This document shows, piece by piece, positions 35,401-48,364 of a stretch of 64,000 bases of DNA. Under the pieces are notes generated by a model that was not told the origin of the DNA, searched no databases, and saw nothing but the letters and a program-made list of their open reading frames with translations. Source of the DNA: Neckera pumila (taxonomy: Eukaryota > Streptophyta > Bryopsida > Hypnales > Neckeraceae); assembly GCA_963969595.1 (NCBI GenBank), contig OZ018413.1, positions 3,872,711-3,936,710 on the forward strand, read 5' to 3'. The position numbers were made by a program, and so were the translations under genes. Every line of letters starts with the position of its first letter. The stretch's first letter is position 1.

Positions 35401-37673
35401 ACACTTGCAAATTTATTATAGAATTTTCAAAATTGGCCTTGAACTAGACTTTATCATCTACATATATATGGAGCAATGCTTCTTTTAATATGCCTTTGTT
35501 TGTGCCATTAACTAAATTTTACAAAATACAAGCAAAATGGTTGGAAATACAAATTATGTAAATAATGAAAAAATCTTAGAGAGCTCATATATTTCCAACA
35601 AGGGAATACTTGTAGAACAAGTTTCATTAGTAGAAAAATTCCTTGATATTTAGTCCAAATCTAAGGGTTTGACCTAAAATAATTAATTAGCCATCTAAAA
35701 TATAAATGGAGAGACTTTATTATTTTTAATACTATTATTAATATATTTTGCTACCTTTGGACAAGTGCTCAATATTATTTATTGCTTTACAGAGCAAGTT
35801 GTACTAATATTTTTTATTCTTTAATTTCTTTATGCTTTTTAAAAATAAAATAGTATATTTTTATTCCTCATCATTATCAAATAAAAGAAAATAATTATGA
35901 ATGACTATTATGTAGTTTTATAAATAAATAAGATTAAGTTTTATATTTAAAGTCATTTAATATTGTATCAATTTGTTTTTTTAGTTTTAAAAGATATTAT
36001 GTGAACTCTGATAAATATCCAATGATATCTTATCTACATGCTTAAATCTTCCATTATATTTGTATTTTAAAGAAAAATTTACAACTTATTTATTAATTTT
36101 ACTCTAGAAAGTCTTACACATTACTTTGCTATGGGATTCATGTCATTCAAATATAAAAATTATACTACCTCCATTTGGAAATAGTGTATCCATTTTTAGT
36201 GCAATCACCATTGAGAATGGATACACTATTTTTGAATAGAATAATTGTAATCTTTTTTGCTATGAATGTAACTTCTTTAAGTGATTTAAGATAGAAGTTA
36301 GGGAATTATTGAATTTATCTTATAGGTTTTTTATTTAGCCATTGTTGGTAGCGAAAGATGAAGTACTGATGGTCATTACACCATAATAACAAAAAAAATT
36401 CTATTGGTGAAATGTAATCTAAATTCTTTAACATTTATTGCCCATAAAAATGTTCATAAAGTTCCCGTATAAAATTCAAAATTTTTATTTTCTTGTGGAC
36501 ATCTTCTTCTTCCATAATCTTTACCATCTCTTATTTTTTCTATCATGCTAATAGCTCTTCCATGATAAGTGATTTCCTTCAAAAATACAATTCTATTATT
36601 GGTTCTAGAATGTAATGATCAAACACTCCAATATGTTATAACTTATTTAAAAGAGTAAGACAATAGATATAACCAAGCTACTTTGACTTCCAATTAAACT
36701 CTTACTATTTTTATTTGTAAAATGAATAAAAACATATATAATCCTAATTAGGTAAGTATAATGATGATATAATTAGCATTAGCAAGCTCTTAGTAAATTA
36801 TGAAAAAGGTTGCAAATTTGTAAGATAAAAAAGAAATTATAAATCCAATGTTGCAAATTCTAGAATAGTTATATTTAATATTATATTTGTATAATGAGAC
36901 ATTAAAATGAGACATTAAAGTGCAACCTTTTGATATTACATTTCCACCATTAAACCTCAACACAAAATATTTAATATCTTGGAAGGAGCTTATATTTTCT
37001 ATATATATGAGGCATTGTCTTTTAATATGGAGATGATCAAATTATTAAATGATATGTTCAAAATGATTCTCAATGGAATGATTAATGTGATTCTAAATTG
37101 AGTTGTTTTATGATCTAGCCATAGCTAGAATGACTTCTATAGAATAATTGTACAAGTTTCTCATATTCCACTGGGACACTCTCACTTCATAAGATGGCAA
37201 GAAAATTGTTGTTGTTATTGATGTTTGAGACCATCCTTACAAAAAAATGTATATAAATATTAGAGAGGTTGAAGGCAATGTTGTAGAGTCTTCCAATAAG
37301 TCCTTTCAATTGTTCAAATTGAATTGAAAATAAAAAATAAACATTAAATAAACAAAATATTGGGATTAATAATTACAAGGCCACCATTCTTTAGAACATA
37401 TTGTCTTACTTGGATGACAACAAAGGCTATGAAGGACTTCCTATTCATGTTTATATATAGAGATCCATTGCACGGATTTTGCTCCAAGACATGCCTTTAA
37501 AATCTAGAAAACCTACTTTTTAAAGAAATAAATTAATCCTTGATTATTGAAATCTCTTCACTAGAACTAGGGCAACACACCATTTTTTCATCATTCCAAT
37601 GTGCAAAATCACTTGCACTACTCCTTTTAGTGTTGCAATGGTCTTTTTACACTATTAAAATGTGGTTCATCAA
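35401..37673. other. AT-rich intergenic DNA with a possible Stowaway-like hairpin
   Basis: No gene is recognisable. At 36170-36235 an inverted repeat pairs AATAGTGTATCCATT with AATGGATACACTATT. The left edge CTACCTCCATTTGGAAATAG resembles Stowaway (Tc1/mariner) MITE tips, but the matching right tip is weak. Confidence 0.4.
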
Positions 37674-38312
37674 TCCCTAAATGCCCGGGGCACCAAATTT
37701 TGGTTGTCAACAAAACTTTGAGGTTAAATAAGACCTAACTAACTTTCTATTTTTAGTAGTTTATATTTTTGACAAATTCTTTTTGAAGTCTAGTTTTAGC
37801 ATCAAAGATTTGATATTGAAAAATGAATGATTATGATTTTTTTGTTTAAAATCTTGTGCAAGGACATCCATTGCAATCTTGACTTTCCATAGTGTTGGGG
37901 GCTCTTGGAAATGAGCCTCAAATACACTAGATCTTGGAGAAAAAATCACACTAGAAATTCCTTTTAAAAAATTGTATAGTAGAGTTTGAGAGGCCACAAA
38001 TTGATTGGGATTATGCATGTTAGGCCCATCAACTTCATATTTTTTTGGTGATCAATTTTTTAGATTTGACATGCAAAAAGTGAGTTGAAAGATTTTCATA
38101 GTTTTAACACCCTCATGATCAAACATTATAATCTTCCAATCCTTAAATGATATTGTCAAGTTTTCTTTTCCTATGTGATTTCTTACATGTCTAGTTTAAA
38201 TTTGTACGGTTACAATTCAAAAGAAACTGATCCAACTTATCAAATTGTTGGCTTCTTATTCAATTTTGAGCAAATATCAATAAGCTCAAAACAGGCCTTG
38301 GGCATTTAGTGG
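37674..38312. mobile_element. TTAA-type MITE, 639 bp
   Basis: The left terminus TCCCTAAATGCCCGGGGCAC and the right terminus (reverse complement CCACTAAATGCCCAAGGCC) are inverted repeats. The interior is collinear with 29238-29874, for example CTCTTGGAAATGAGCCTCAA. The right border is TTAA (38313-38316). The left is TCAA, presumably a mutated TTAA. Confidence 0.8.
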
Positions 38313-38955
38313 TTAAATGTTAATTTGTGTGGAATTCGTTGTGAACAAATGCTTGTCAAATCAAGTTGTAGTTGCAACCTTCACAAAATAAAAGAGGTGC
38401 AGTTTCAGAATGTTAAACTTGTGCTTTCAAAACACTCATCAAACGAGACGAGGGTGGTGAGTCATGGATCTTGAACCTTATAAGATGGTCATGACCCCAC
38501 CTATAGACGGTTTTATATTTTTGCACCAAAAGTATTTGAAAATTCATATCAACTTCAGTTCTCATGATCGGATTAATATAATTCTACGGGAATTTGACTT
38601 CACTCAACTAATTCTCTCTGAAAAATACAGGTAACAGTAAGCACATTGCAATCTGTGTTGTCTTCCCGTTTGACAAGTTTCAGGTCTGCAGAGGAATTGA
38701 ATCCGAGCTTTTGATCTTTGCGTTTGAATGTGTGTCAATTTGCCGAATGTGGAAGAGGTTTAGGTTCTTACTGCAGTCGAATATTCCGGATTCAAGCTAT
38801 TGGACTGTACCTAGTTTTGCAAACTTTGTATATTCTCTTCTTAACATCCTGTGTTCTTGAGCGATAACCTCTCAGATGTAATTGACAATTGGTGACAAAA
38901 ATGCCATGCATTGCATTTATGGATTAGGGTTGATGTGATTTTGTTTTCGTTGCAG

Positions 38956-40311
38956 AGGATGCCCATCGTAGGTTTTTTGAAAGGATCATCGTTGGTGGTT
39001 TGTGCTCCATCTAGTAGTGGTAAGACTCTTGTTGCTGAGGCCGCTGCAGCAGCCACAATTTCCAGAAGGAAACGTTTGTATTTACACTACACTTCTCAAG
39101 GCATTGTCCAATCAAAACCTTCATGATTCCCGGTGCAGTATCAGTTTTTGCCTACGCCCTTGTTTTGAATTAGCTTTTTATTCACTGATGTTTTGTTTAT
39201 TTAACTTGAAGAAAATCACAAGTAGTTGTAATTTTAAAGGTTTGGAACATTCATCAAGAACTTTGCAACACCGACGGTCGTTTGAGCTGGATGTCTGAGG
39301 GAAACTTCAATTGAATGTGCTCACTCTGGGTTTTGGAATTGAGACTGTGTGTTCATGCAGAGAGCTTTTTGGAGAGGAGAATTGCTCACAGGAGCTGCGG
39401 CTGTGAACAGGGAGGCTCCTAGTTTGATTATGACCACAGAATTCTTATGCAACATGCTATATCAAAGGTGTGATGTTCTGAAGACTTTGTGTTGAGGGTT
39501 TAGGGTTTTAGGTTGCAGGATTTGTGAAACCATAATTTGGTTATGGATATTACCCTTGGTCAACAGTAGTAGTCTAAACCTTGTGCAGAACTTGATGACT
39601 GCCCAGAAGTTCAAAGCATGGTGAATAGGGTCACAAGTTTGCAATTCATAGTTTTGGGCTCACAATCTATACCATACTCTCGATCTTGAATATTGCATAG
39701 TGGAATGAAGATAGCTTATTGAACATACTCCTCTCCTCATTGTGAACACTAGTGTATGTCTCGTAGGTACGTGTCACACGTGAATGGACTTGCAGATTTT
39801 GGTTTTGGAAAGAATAAGGAATGATAACATGCGAATTCTTTTGAAACAACACAGGAATGATTTTATTTAAATTATATAAATTTGTGAAGGAAGATCTCAT
39901 ACTGTGGCGTTTAGGGTGTTGGAAGCTTGGAGGAAGGACTGGTGATCGCTTCATGAATATGGACATTGTAGTACTGGACGAAGTGCATTGCCTTAGTGAT
40001 CTCTCCCGTGGAACTGCATGGGAAGCAACGGTTCAAACTCTTCTACTAAAAGTTCCACATATATGTTGCAGTACTTGCTACAATAAATATTTTACTCATT
40101 TCGTAAGAATTAGCCATGACCATTGACTGCTTTGTGATGGTGTAGCTCTCACCTTTTTACTGTGGCATTTCGCGTCGCTTTTGCAAAGTTTTTCAAGTTT
40201 ATCGCAAGTTCCTAAAATTCTAGTGCATTCAAGGTAAGGTTGAATCTCATCTGATGTTAGTGTCGCCTTGTTGAGCAGGTGATTTCCTGCCGCAAGGAAG
40301 TGCAGCTACCT
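38956..40311 (+). pseudogene. ISE2: ISE2-like DExH-box helicase (SKI2 family), decayed fragment
   Basis: Four exon pieces of the N-terminal helicase core are in order. The first, after a GTTGCAG acceptor, encodes GSSLVVCAPSSSGKTLVAEA, the Walker A motif. A one-base shift near 39083 moves the continuation (YTTLLKALSNQNL, motif Ia) to another frame. The second (about 39360-39470) has ELFGEEN, then shifts frame to LLTGAAAVNREAP and MTTEFLCNMLYQ. The third (about 39930-40050) has VVLDEVHCLSDLSRGTAWE with the DEVH Walker B box. The last is CRKEVQL, ending near 40311, where TTAA-family sequence begins. The DEVH and KEVQL context fits plastid ISE2 better than MTR4. Two frameshifts and the truncated end make it non-functional. 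Confidence 0.75.
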
Positions 40312-40740
40312 AAGAGCTATTAACAATTTAGGACCTACTTTTACTTAACAGTTTTTTTATATGTGAAAATCAAATTTTGACATTCTGAATTTTTTTTTCC
40401 TGACCCTCAACTGAAATGTACAACATAAAAAAATTTAACCCAATGGTGTGTAGTGCAAAAAAAACCTACAAATGGCCGTCAAAGTCATCTGAAATTACAA
40501 GCCACAGTTCAAAAAAACTTCTTTTCCCAACTTCAAATGCTAATATATCTCCCAATTTGTAGGGTCAAACTTCATGAAATATTTACCGTATGATCTAAGA
40601 CAAGTTGAAGTAAAAGATCCTATGATTAGATTTTTTTTTAAAGTAATTTTTGTTTTTTTGAGTAATCATAGTAGAAATGGCAGTTTTCAGTGGTTTTGGA
40701 GCCAAAAAATGCCTTGTGCCTTTAGAAGTTAAAATTTCAT
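40312..40740 (+). mobile_element. TTAA-family right-end fragment inserted in the ISE2-like remnant
   Basis: The sequence from CTAAGAGCTATTAACAATTT onward matches 20020-20457 and ends GCCTTTAGAAGTTAA. It replaces the helicase sequence expected after KEVQL. Confidence 0.55.
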
Positions 40741-40968
40741 TTTATATGATATCTAATACTTCATTATGAGATTTGAACCTAAGCTTTGGGTATTTAATTT
40801 GTCATTGAACTTTTCATCATTAAAAATTTGGACATATACATAGCACAAGATGATCACGTTCTCCTCATCTTACAATTCATGAAGCTTTTTTTATGCATAA
40901 TGTTTCAATTTGTAAGGAAATTATTACGAACCCTAATAGTAGGTTCTGAAGTTGTTCAGTGAAGATAT

Positions 40969-43900
40969 TTATACAGAACTAATAAAAGGAAATGAAGTGG
41001 TAAACCTCCCAAATAGATATACCGCCGACAACGGATCTACTGGCAAAAGATGCCAACAAGTTTTGCACTCTTCCAGAGAAACCTCTGCCAAGATGTGTTG
41101 CGGTTTCATAAACATAAAGATACAAACCAAATTCTCATTTGACAGAATCATCAAGGGCTCTCGTTTGTCAAACAAGGTAGCCAATTCTCTTGGCATCAAT
41201 CCAATCTGAATCAAGCTAAGGGTTTTCAAATCGACTTTCCAGAGATGCACTACATTAATTTCACCTAAGTATATCCTAGCGACCACAAGGGTTGTCCCAA
41301 TAGACAAGGGGTGGCTGTAAAATAAACCCATGGGACACTCCAACTGGATGGAAGTCCACTGCTTGGTGTAAAAATCTAGAGAGTGAATTTTGATGTGGCC
41401 ACTTTTCTCTTTGTAAACTGATGACACGTAGAATTTGTTGTTGCATACTACTCCTGATATATGTATTATATTGTTGAATTCTGATAATTCTGGCATGTCA
41501 CCATAGGACTCCCAATCCCAAGTACCTGCAATTGTCATTAAAAGTGCCATGACAACAAAACTTGAGCAAAAATAAAGGAAGGGGTGTTTGCACTTCAAAT
41601 TAAGAATGATGTTAGCAAAGGAAATCCAATGTAAACAAATACCTAGGCTCATTAGGAACACTTCTTAACATCAAGCGCAAACATGCCATTACCGGACTAC
41701 AAGAACGGTAAGAATAATTGAAGAACACCTTTCTTCATTTGGCAAGCATCAAACATCCAATATAGCAGTGAAAAGCAAAGTGTTCTACTCCTAAGTACTA
41801 CTGCTTGGAAGTCCATGACACAAAGAAAGGTTTACTTGTTATCCACACCATGTAGACTAGACCCAACGGAAGTGATGCAGTGTAATCCGTCACACTGATC
41901 AAGCCTTAATGCCAAGTCTGAATTTCAAGGAACCACGTCACATTCTCAAACAAAACATAAACCTATGCTCCATGTGAGCCTTTCAATCAATTAAAAAAAA
42001 AAAAAAATCTAAAAGTTCCAGATTCAATGAAACGACATTGCATTAAGGTAACAGGTCCAAAAATTGCCCATTTAAGAGCTGAAAGTGATTTTTGGGGAGG
42101 CAAAGCTTCTTGAAATAATTTTCAGTAAATTTTCTTTGAAAGACAAGAGGAATTGGCATCTAACCCAAGTTGTTTCATATTTTTTGGAACTTTCTAGAAT
42201 TAGTTATGAAATTTTGAAGTTGAAGTGGCATAGGGCTCTAAAATCGCCTACCTCCTAAAATGTACTTTGTTTGTACATTGTTGAAGCTATGAAACATGTA
42301 CAAGCAACGCACATTTGAGTAGGGTGGGCGATTTTAGAGCTTGTGCAATTTCAGAGCTGGTTACCTTCTTGGGCCACCCATTCCTCAAAGGTTATCTAAT
42401 CCATTATCAAAATATTAAATACCGGATTTTCAAAAACTTATGGATTTCCGAAGTACAGAACGAGATTAACAAACCATAATGTTCATATTTATATCTGCAG
42501 ACACTACCATAACTCATTCATGAAGAAAGGTTTTACTTTGCAAACAAGTCTCCCACACAACATTACAACACAAGTATAAATCCATGATCAAATAATGGCA
42601 TTCACAGAGAACTGCAAACCACTTACCAGTTTCAGAATCAAAGACCTCCACAACACTATGTCTAGACCTTGGAGTTTCTCCAAACACCCACCCGCCTGCC
42701 ACCACCACTTTATGCCCCATGCCAGCGCCCAGGGCCACATCCACCACCGGCAAATGCCGGGGGGACGTCATAACGGGAGTCTTGTACCATGCCAAGCTCG
42801 TCGTCAGCTTGTACAAAAGCCTGTTCTTACTTGCAAGAAAGGCAAACAACACTCCACTGGCACCTGCAATCAAGAATATTCACACTTAGTTTAGATTTCA
42901 ATCTGTAGTTAACGTTTGTATAGAGGAGGCGTTTAGTATAGATTCAATCTATAGTTTTTGTTTAACAGCTCTTGTACCAAGGAGTTCCGTTTCTCTAAAA
43001 ATTTAAGGAAAGGACCTGAGGTGCGGATAGAGGTATAGAAAATTCACTGCACCAACTGTTTTCTAGAATCTGTATCCGTATATTATACAGATATCTGCAA
43101 AACTCTCACTGAATCCTATATCTAGAGGCTCATATAGAGAACTGGCGAGGTCTCATCTGTATAAATTAAGTCAAGGTTGATTGCTTTGAGACTTCAAGTT
43201 TAGGGGTACGTTAAGCACTTTGGGCTGGATCCTTCAACAAATCACCCCTCTTTACAGGGAGGAATGCACCCGTGATAGTGCCAGACACTCGTTAACACTC
43301 GTTACACCGCTTGGCACAGTTACAGGTGCCATTCCTCGTGCTTAACGGAGCGGGAGGCCCTTGTGTGAGGACGTCCCACTATACAGAACTCCTTGGTGGG
43401 GATGCTCTAAGAGCTACTGTATTCTCTATAGTTCTATAGCTCTATATTTTGATCGTTTATACAGAGGAGAACATTAACAGCTCTTGTAATTTCAGTGCAT
43501 TCATAAAACAATATTCAAAAAACAAGGTGTACGGTCATCATTTCTAATACCTGTAACATAGTCGTAGTTATGAGCCGGTAACTGCAGAGCCGGAAGCGTC
43601 ACCCACGCATTGTTCTCCACATCATATGCCACGCATACCAACTTGCTGGGATTCCGACGGCTCATTGCACAACGAACCAGACACGATTTAGGATTTAGCT
43701 CCTTGCGCAAAATATTGAACTCCGGTGTGCTGGTCACCGACGCCCATCGCTTGCACACACTCTTCGAGGTCTTGAGGGGAAACAGGGACAGCTTGGCGAG
43801 GATGTGCTCCAGAATGTGATCGCTTAGGTTCCGAAACGGATCCTCACTATTAACCACTTTTCCGCGCTTCAAAATTATCTCGCCCGGTCGCTCGGATGAA

Positions 43901-44052
43901 GGAAGCGCTATGGCTGGCCTTCCTTCAATCCTCCTCGCATTGGAAGCAGCACAATCGTTTGCTAGTAACGACGATGGCCTGCCGTCGTCCGTCATCTCCG
44001 ATTGCATCTGCATTAGAAGAGGGCTGTTGAGATCACCCGTGAAAGAATCCAT
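40969..44052 (-). CDS. F-box/kelch-type protein, 431 aa
   Basis: Three exons join in frame on the minus strand: 44052-43551, 42863-42627 and 41525-40969, with GT-AG introns of 687 and 1101 bases. Residues ~73-113 form an F-box (DPFRNLSDHILEHILAKL then SVCKRWASV), which binds SKP1 in an SCF ubiquitin ligase. The remainder resembles the C-terminal substrate-binding half of plant F-box/kelch proteins such as the At5g15710 type: GHKVVVAGGW, VEVFDSETGTWDWE (across the second splice), then LWKVDLKTLSLIQIG and SNENLVCIF. The first ~70 residues are low-complexity and polar. No internal stops or frameshifts are seen, so it is probably functional. The target protein cannot be inferred. Start chosen as the first ATG of the open frame. 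Confidence 0.88.
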
Positions 44053-44738
44053 GGTTGCAAACTCGGGAGGACGTCAATCTGCAAAAGCTCCGCTCCGCTC
44101 TGTTGTGCAAAATCAGGGCTACAAAACTGGACCGGGATGAAGAAGATGGCGCCCGAAGTCGAGCATAGCGAGAGAAAGGGTTTCAAAACAAAGCACAAAG
44201 CTCACAGTACGAATCCGATTGAACTTGAAGCCGCTTGGAATTGAAACCTCGATTGCTGCATGCAGAGGAGAAGCGGATGCAATGCTCCAGCTCGAGAAGG
44301 GGGTTGACGCTCTCAATATGATAAACTGGAAGCGCCGTTGTAGCTCTGAATCACGCTTATATAACAAGCTTTTCCGTCGACATTGCATCGATCATGCAGC
44401 GCAGTGGAGACATCACTTTGGGATTAAAGATGCAGTCCTAGTGCTGGTTACAGCTCCAGTTCCAAATCCAGTTAACAACCAGTTAAGCTGCCTGTTGAGG
44501 ACTCCGTTTGCATCATTTTATTTTGATCATATGGAGTTTTCTTTTTCTTTTTCATTTTCCAACATACTACCTTTTTTTAACATACAGCTGGACTGACAAT
44601 CCATTGATACAGAAATTCCAATTGTTCAAAATTCACATGTCGACCGAAGCAATTCAATAAGGTACAATAAATAAATAAATTGATAATATTCTTGAATTTG
44701 AAGAATGATTCCAATTTTAGAAGGTCTTTTGTTTATTT
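44053..44738 (-). promoter_or_regulatory. Upstream region of the F-box gene
   Basis: This moderately GC-rich interval precedes the F-box start and probably holds its 5' UTR and promoter. The plus-strand ORF at 44219-44596 (125 codons) has no recognisable domain, so I do not call it. Confidence 0.35.
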
Positions 44739-45055
44739 TTAACCCCTAAAGTTCCTAAAGTTCCTTGACTATGTTTTCACCAAAAACGCTCCAAAACAAC
44801 TGTTTCTAATACAAGTACCAAATTTTAGAAAAAAAAAACATTTTTGGACACATGGAACCGTAAGATCTTGTTGTATGCTAGTTCAAGAAGATGTGGAAAA
44901 AAAATTTAGACTTTCCACCATGTGGATTAAAAAGGTATTACTGTTTGAATTGACAAAAAAACATTTTTTAGGGCCTAAAAATAAAGCAATTGCGCTTCAC
45001 AAGGTCACATTTATATAAGAAAATGTCCATGTTGGTGGTGCTTCTTTGGATACAT
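44739..45055 (+). mobile_element. TTAA-family left end, interrupted by a second element
   Basis: TTAA (44739-44742) is followed by CCCCTAAAGTTCCTAAAGTT. About 150 bases match the reverse complement of 13440-13596. The element is interrupted at 45056 by the 756-bp inverted-repeat element. Its right end was not identified. Confidence 0.5.
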
Positions 45056-45811
45056 GGGCAATTGCAAGAAACACTTGTCCTTTTTTTGTCCCCTTGCCCT
45101 TGGTCGGGTGGTACTTTGCTCATAACTTTTGCATCGTTTGTCCATTTGGCTTGAAATTTGGAAGGAAGGTACATATGGTAGTTGCAGACATTGAGTAATT
45201 TTTTCAAACTTTTCAAACTTAGTTTACTATTTTAAAACTGCCTCCAATTGGGTGTCTACTTTGGCCATTTTGGGGGGTTTTAGTCCTATTTTTGACCCAA
45301 AAATGCAAATTTGAAGCCACAAATTGGACTTGTTGGAGGTCTACTAACATTACAAGGATTGACAATAAATTTTCATGAAAATAGAAACGTGTCAATTTTC
45401 TGCATGGGGTCAAAGTGACTTCCTTTGCACAAAGGTTACAAAGAAGACAAAAATTTCGTACACTAATTTTTGGGTGCAATGTGAGCGCAATCTTCTCTAG
45501 CAAAATGGATTTTTTGTTTTTATTTTTTGAACTTTTTTGAGTTATTAAAAATAAAAAGGTGCACCGACCCATTTTCTGCTATTTTCTGCTCCTAGTGGCT
45601 CCTGTAGTACTTCGCAACAGTCTATAGTATTGAATAGTATTATATAGTATTGAATTGATAGTTGAAATTTGCAGAAGTCTTGAATTGACGATTGAGATTT
45701 ACAAGGGCACTGTGGAAACATAGTACTGCACAATATTACATATTACTGCCAGTCCTATGGCAAAAAACTGCGTTTTGAGCCAAAAACATGAAGTGTTTCT
45801 TGCAATCACCC
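45056..45811. mobile_element. 756-bp inverted-repeat element with 4-bp target duplication
   Basis: The termini GGGCAATTGCAAGAAACACT and …AAGTGTTTCTTGCAATCACC plus C are inverted repeats. ACAT flanks both ends. It is related to 3809-4537 at the tips and in the interior (for example GCTCATAACTTTTGC against AGGCATAACTTTTGC). Non-coding. Confidence 0.8.
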
Positions 45812-46321
45812 ACATTATCTTTAAAGCAAATTGGCTACATGCCTTAAAATTTTCATATCATTTAGCATTGTATAACGTATAGGAAAAAAATAGTAAATAG
45901 AAAAAAATAGAGAATGATTCAAAATACAAAAACCGTTAAGAATTTAGTTTGGAATTGAAAAATGCCAATTCCAATGGTTGTAATGTTCTTATAATCAATC
46001 TACATCCTATGATTTTAGTTTTATAAAAGAAAATTGAAAATTGAGTTAAATTTAGGACTTCAAAGTGTATTTTAGAATGCAGAATCCATAACTACCTGCA
46101 AACAAAAACTCCTCATAATTTTCAATTCATTTATAAAAATGGAATGGTTAAAAGCTTTCTTGATATTTTATAAATCTAAGTAGAGAATGATCCAAACCTA
46201 AGTTGAAATTTTTGTTTATAAAAAAAAAGGACTTTTTCTAATTTTCTTGGATTGCCTGGATAAGGGAAATAACTACATTTCATATAGTAACTTCTTAACC
46301 ATGTCATAAAAATGTTGGGCC
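45812..46321. other. AT-rich intergenic DNA
   Basis: No gene is recognisable. It may be the remainder of the interrupted TTAA-family element. Confidence 0.35.
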
Positions 46322-46325
46322 TTAA

Positions 46326-47234
46326 CCAAAGGACCAAGGTGTTTTCCTCTCAAAAACCACTCAAAATTGTCATTTCTATTGCAAAGAGAAAAGAGCTTTA
46401 AAAATTGTGTGTTTTTCATATCCAACTGTAAAATCTTATACTTGACTAGTATATGAATACATGGAAGAAATTTCAGAAACTTTGACCATGTAGATTGCAA
46501 GATATATGCATTAAAAGTGAAAAAAACAAGTTTTTTTGCACCTTGCTTGACTAGATTTTTTGGCTTTGAATCTTTTTAATTCAATTTCTTTGCATAGTTG
46601 ATTTTGATTTTCTACTTATTTATGTTAAATAGTTGAATTGAGAATCTACAAAAAAATTTAGGAAAAAAAGCATTTAATTCTCACTCATTAAAAAATTGTT
46701 AAGTAGAGGTGGGTTTAAGATTGAAGAAAAAATTAAATTGTTAATAGCTTTTAGATGGAATTGAATCACAATAATTCCAAAAGGTAAGATTGTTCTAGCA
46801 AGAAAATTGAACCCTATCTAACTTTTTTTTGAAAGATTCTAAAAAATTCCATTCAAAAATGAATTCTATAAGTTATTTTTTCAAGAAAATGCTTAGATTG
46901 CCCGAAAAACTAAGATTGTCCATAACTTTCTTATTATTAGTCCAAATTGATTGAAACAAAGCTTCACATGTAAACAAAAATATAATCTTTGAGAGGAAAA
47001 AAATATTTTGACTTTCTATAATTTTTTTTTGTGCTGCCTACCGAACTCCATTTTTGTTTATTTTTCCACAATTTTTGCTCCCAAGCAGCAACTAAAATAA
47101 AAATTATATATTCACAAAGCTCTCACAAATATACACAACTTCAAAAAATTCCAAAATCATCACTAAAAATTGAGACAGTAGGAACTTGCCTGGATCCAAA
47201 TTGTCCCCCAAGTAGACATATGGTCCTTTAGGGG
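46326..47234. mobile_element. TTAA-flanked element, 909 bp
   Basis: TTAA at 46322-46325 is followed by CCAAAGGACCAAGG. The right end GGTCCTTTAGGGG is followed by TTAA at 47235-47238. The left ~150 bases match the reverse complement of the right-end fragment at 2640-3163 (shared AAAATTGTCATTTCTATTGC). A second right-type end, GGTCCTTTAGGGATTAA, lies just beyond at 47350-47366. Confidence 0.6.
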
Positions 47235-47578
47235 TTAAAAGAAAGACTTCATCCCCCTGTTGTGCAAAAATTTCAAAGAAAGAAAAGAAAAATTCCATTT
47301 GTAATGAGCTGACCAAAATGGGTATTGTACCTAAAAAAAATGTAGTTTTGGTCCTTTAGGGATTAATAGGACTATTGTTTTTTCTAAATAAAATGACAAA
47401 AATAAGCAAATTTATATAGATATTTTTATTGTAATTGGATACTAGCATATAAAGCTTGTAGTCACATTAATTTTGTAAAATTTGAGACTTGTTTAAAACT
47501 ATGTCATATTTAACTACTTTTGGACTATTCAAAGTCCAGAATTTAAAATCTCCCAATGCATGGTGTTAGGGAATACAC

Positions 47579-48060
47579 CGGGAGATTTCTGTACACAATT
47601 ATGTTTATTTTTGTGAAGGCGTTGGAAGGCTCCCGAGTGGTCTATTGACGCACAGCAATATGGATCTCAGGATATACATGAACTACAAATGTGAAGTACA
47701 TAGCCTTCGAATGGCTACGTGGTGTTTGTCAAAACATCGGGAGATATCCAGATACATTGAAGTTCATTTTGTTGAGGGTGTTCACATGCCCCAAAAGGTC
47801 AATGAGAGCCCATGAACATGCATCTCAGGGTATACATAAAATGTAAATACGGATCAGTATATAGCCTGTGATGCATAATGGTAGGCATAACTTTGGGAGA
47901 TATTCAGATACCTTGAAGTTCAAATACCTAAGTGTGCTGTGAAACCCCCGAGAGGTCAATTGCACTCAAACTTGTATGTCACGGACAATATGAACTTTGA
48001 ATGATGCTCCAAGTTTGAATGCAGGTTCCAAAGGTGGCAAGTGAAGATGAATATTGACAA
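47579..48060. repeat. ~157-bp tandem repeats at the presumed left edge of a large transposon
   Basis: Three diverged copies begin with CGGGAGAT-like sequence at 47579, 47738 and 47894 (spacing 159 and 156). Each has ATCTCAGG.TATACAT-type sequence in its middle where preserved. The leading motif is the same half-palindrome found throughout the 48-62 kb transposon region, suggesting subterminal repeats. Confidence 0.65.
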
Positions 48061-48364
48061 CAGTAAGTGGCAATGAAAATAAAGTCTTGCAACATTGTAG
48101 TAATCCCACAGGAGATCAAGTACAAGAAAAGAAAGAATAGCAAAAGAAAATAGCGTGGACATTTGCTACGACTACGACATGGGATTTGGAGGGTGCCTTC
48201 AAGGAATTATAACAAGAACCGCACATTTTGATATTTTTTAATAAAACAAACCCATCCTACTCACATCAGCTTCCACTGCCAGCACTAGTAACTTTTGTAA
48301 AAGACATAGAGAATCATTTACCAAAGAAATGAACTGTGCTATTATGAAGCCGAACAAAATAAAC

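Noticed and set aside
44219..44596. Plus-strand ORF of 125 codons upstream of the F-box gene
   Set aside because: It lies in the probable divergent leader region, has no recognisable domain and ends in a simple-sequence Phe/Ser tail.
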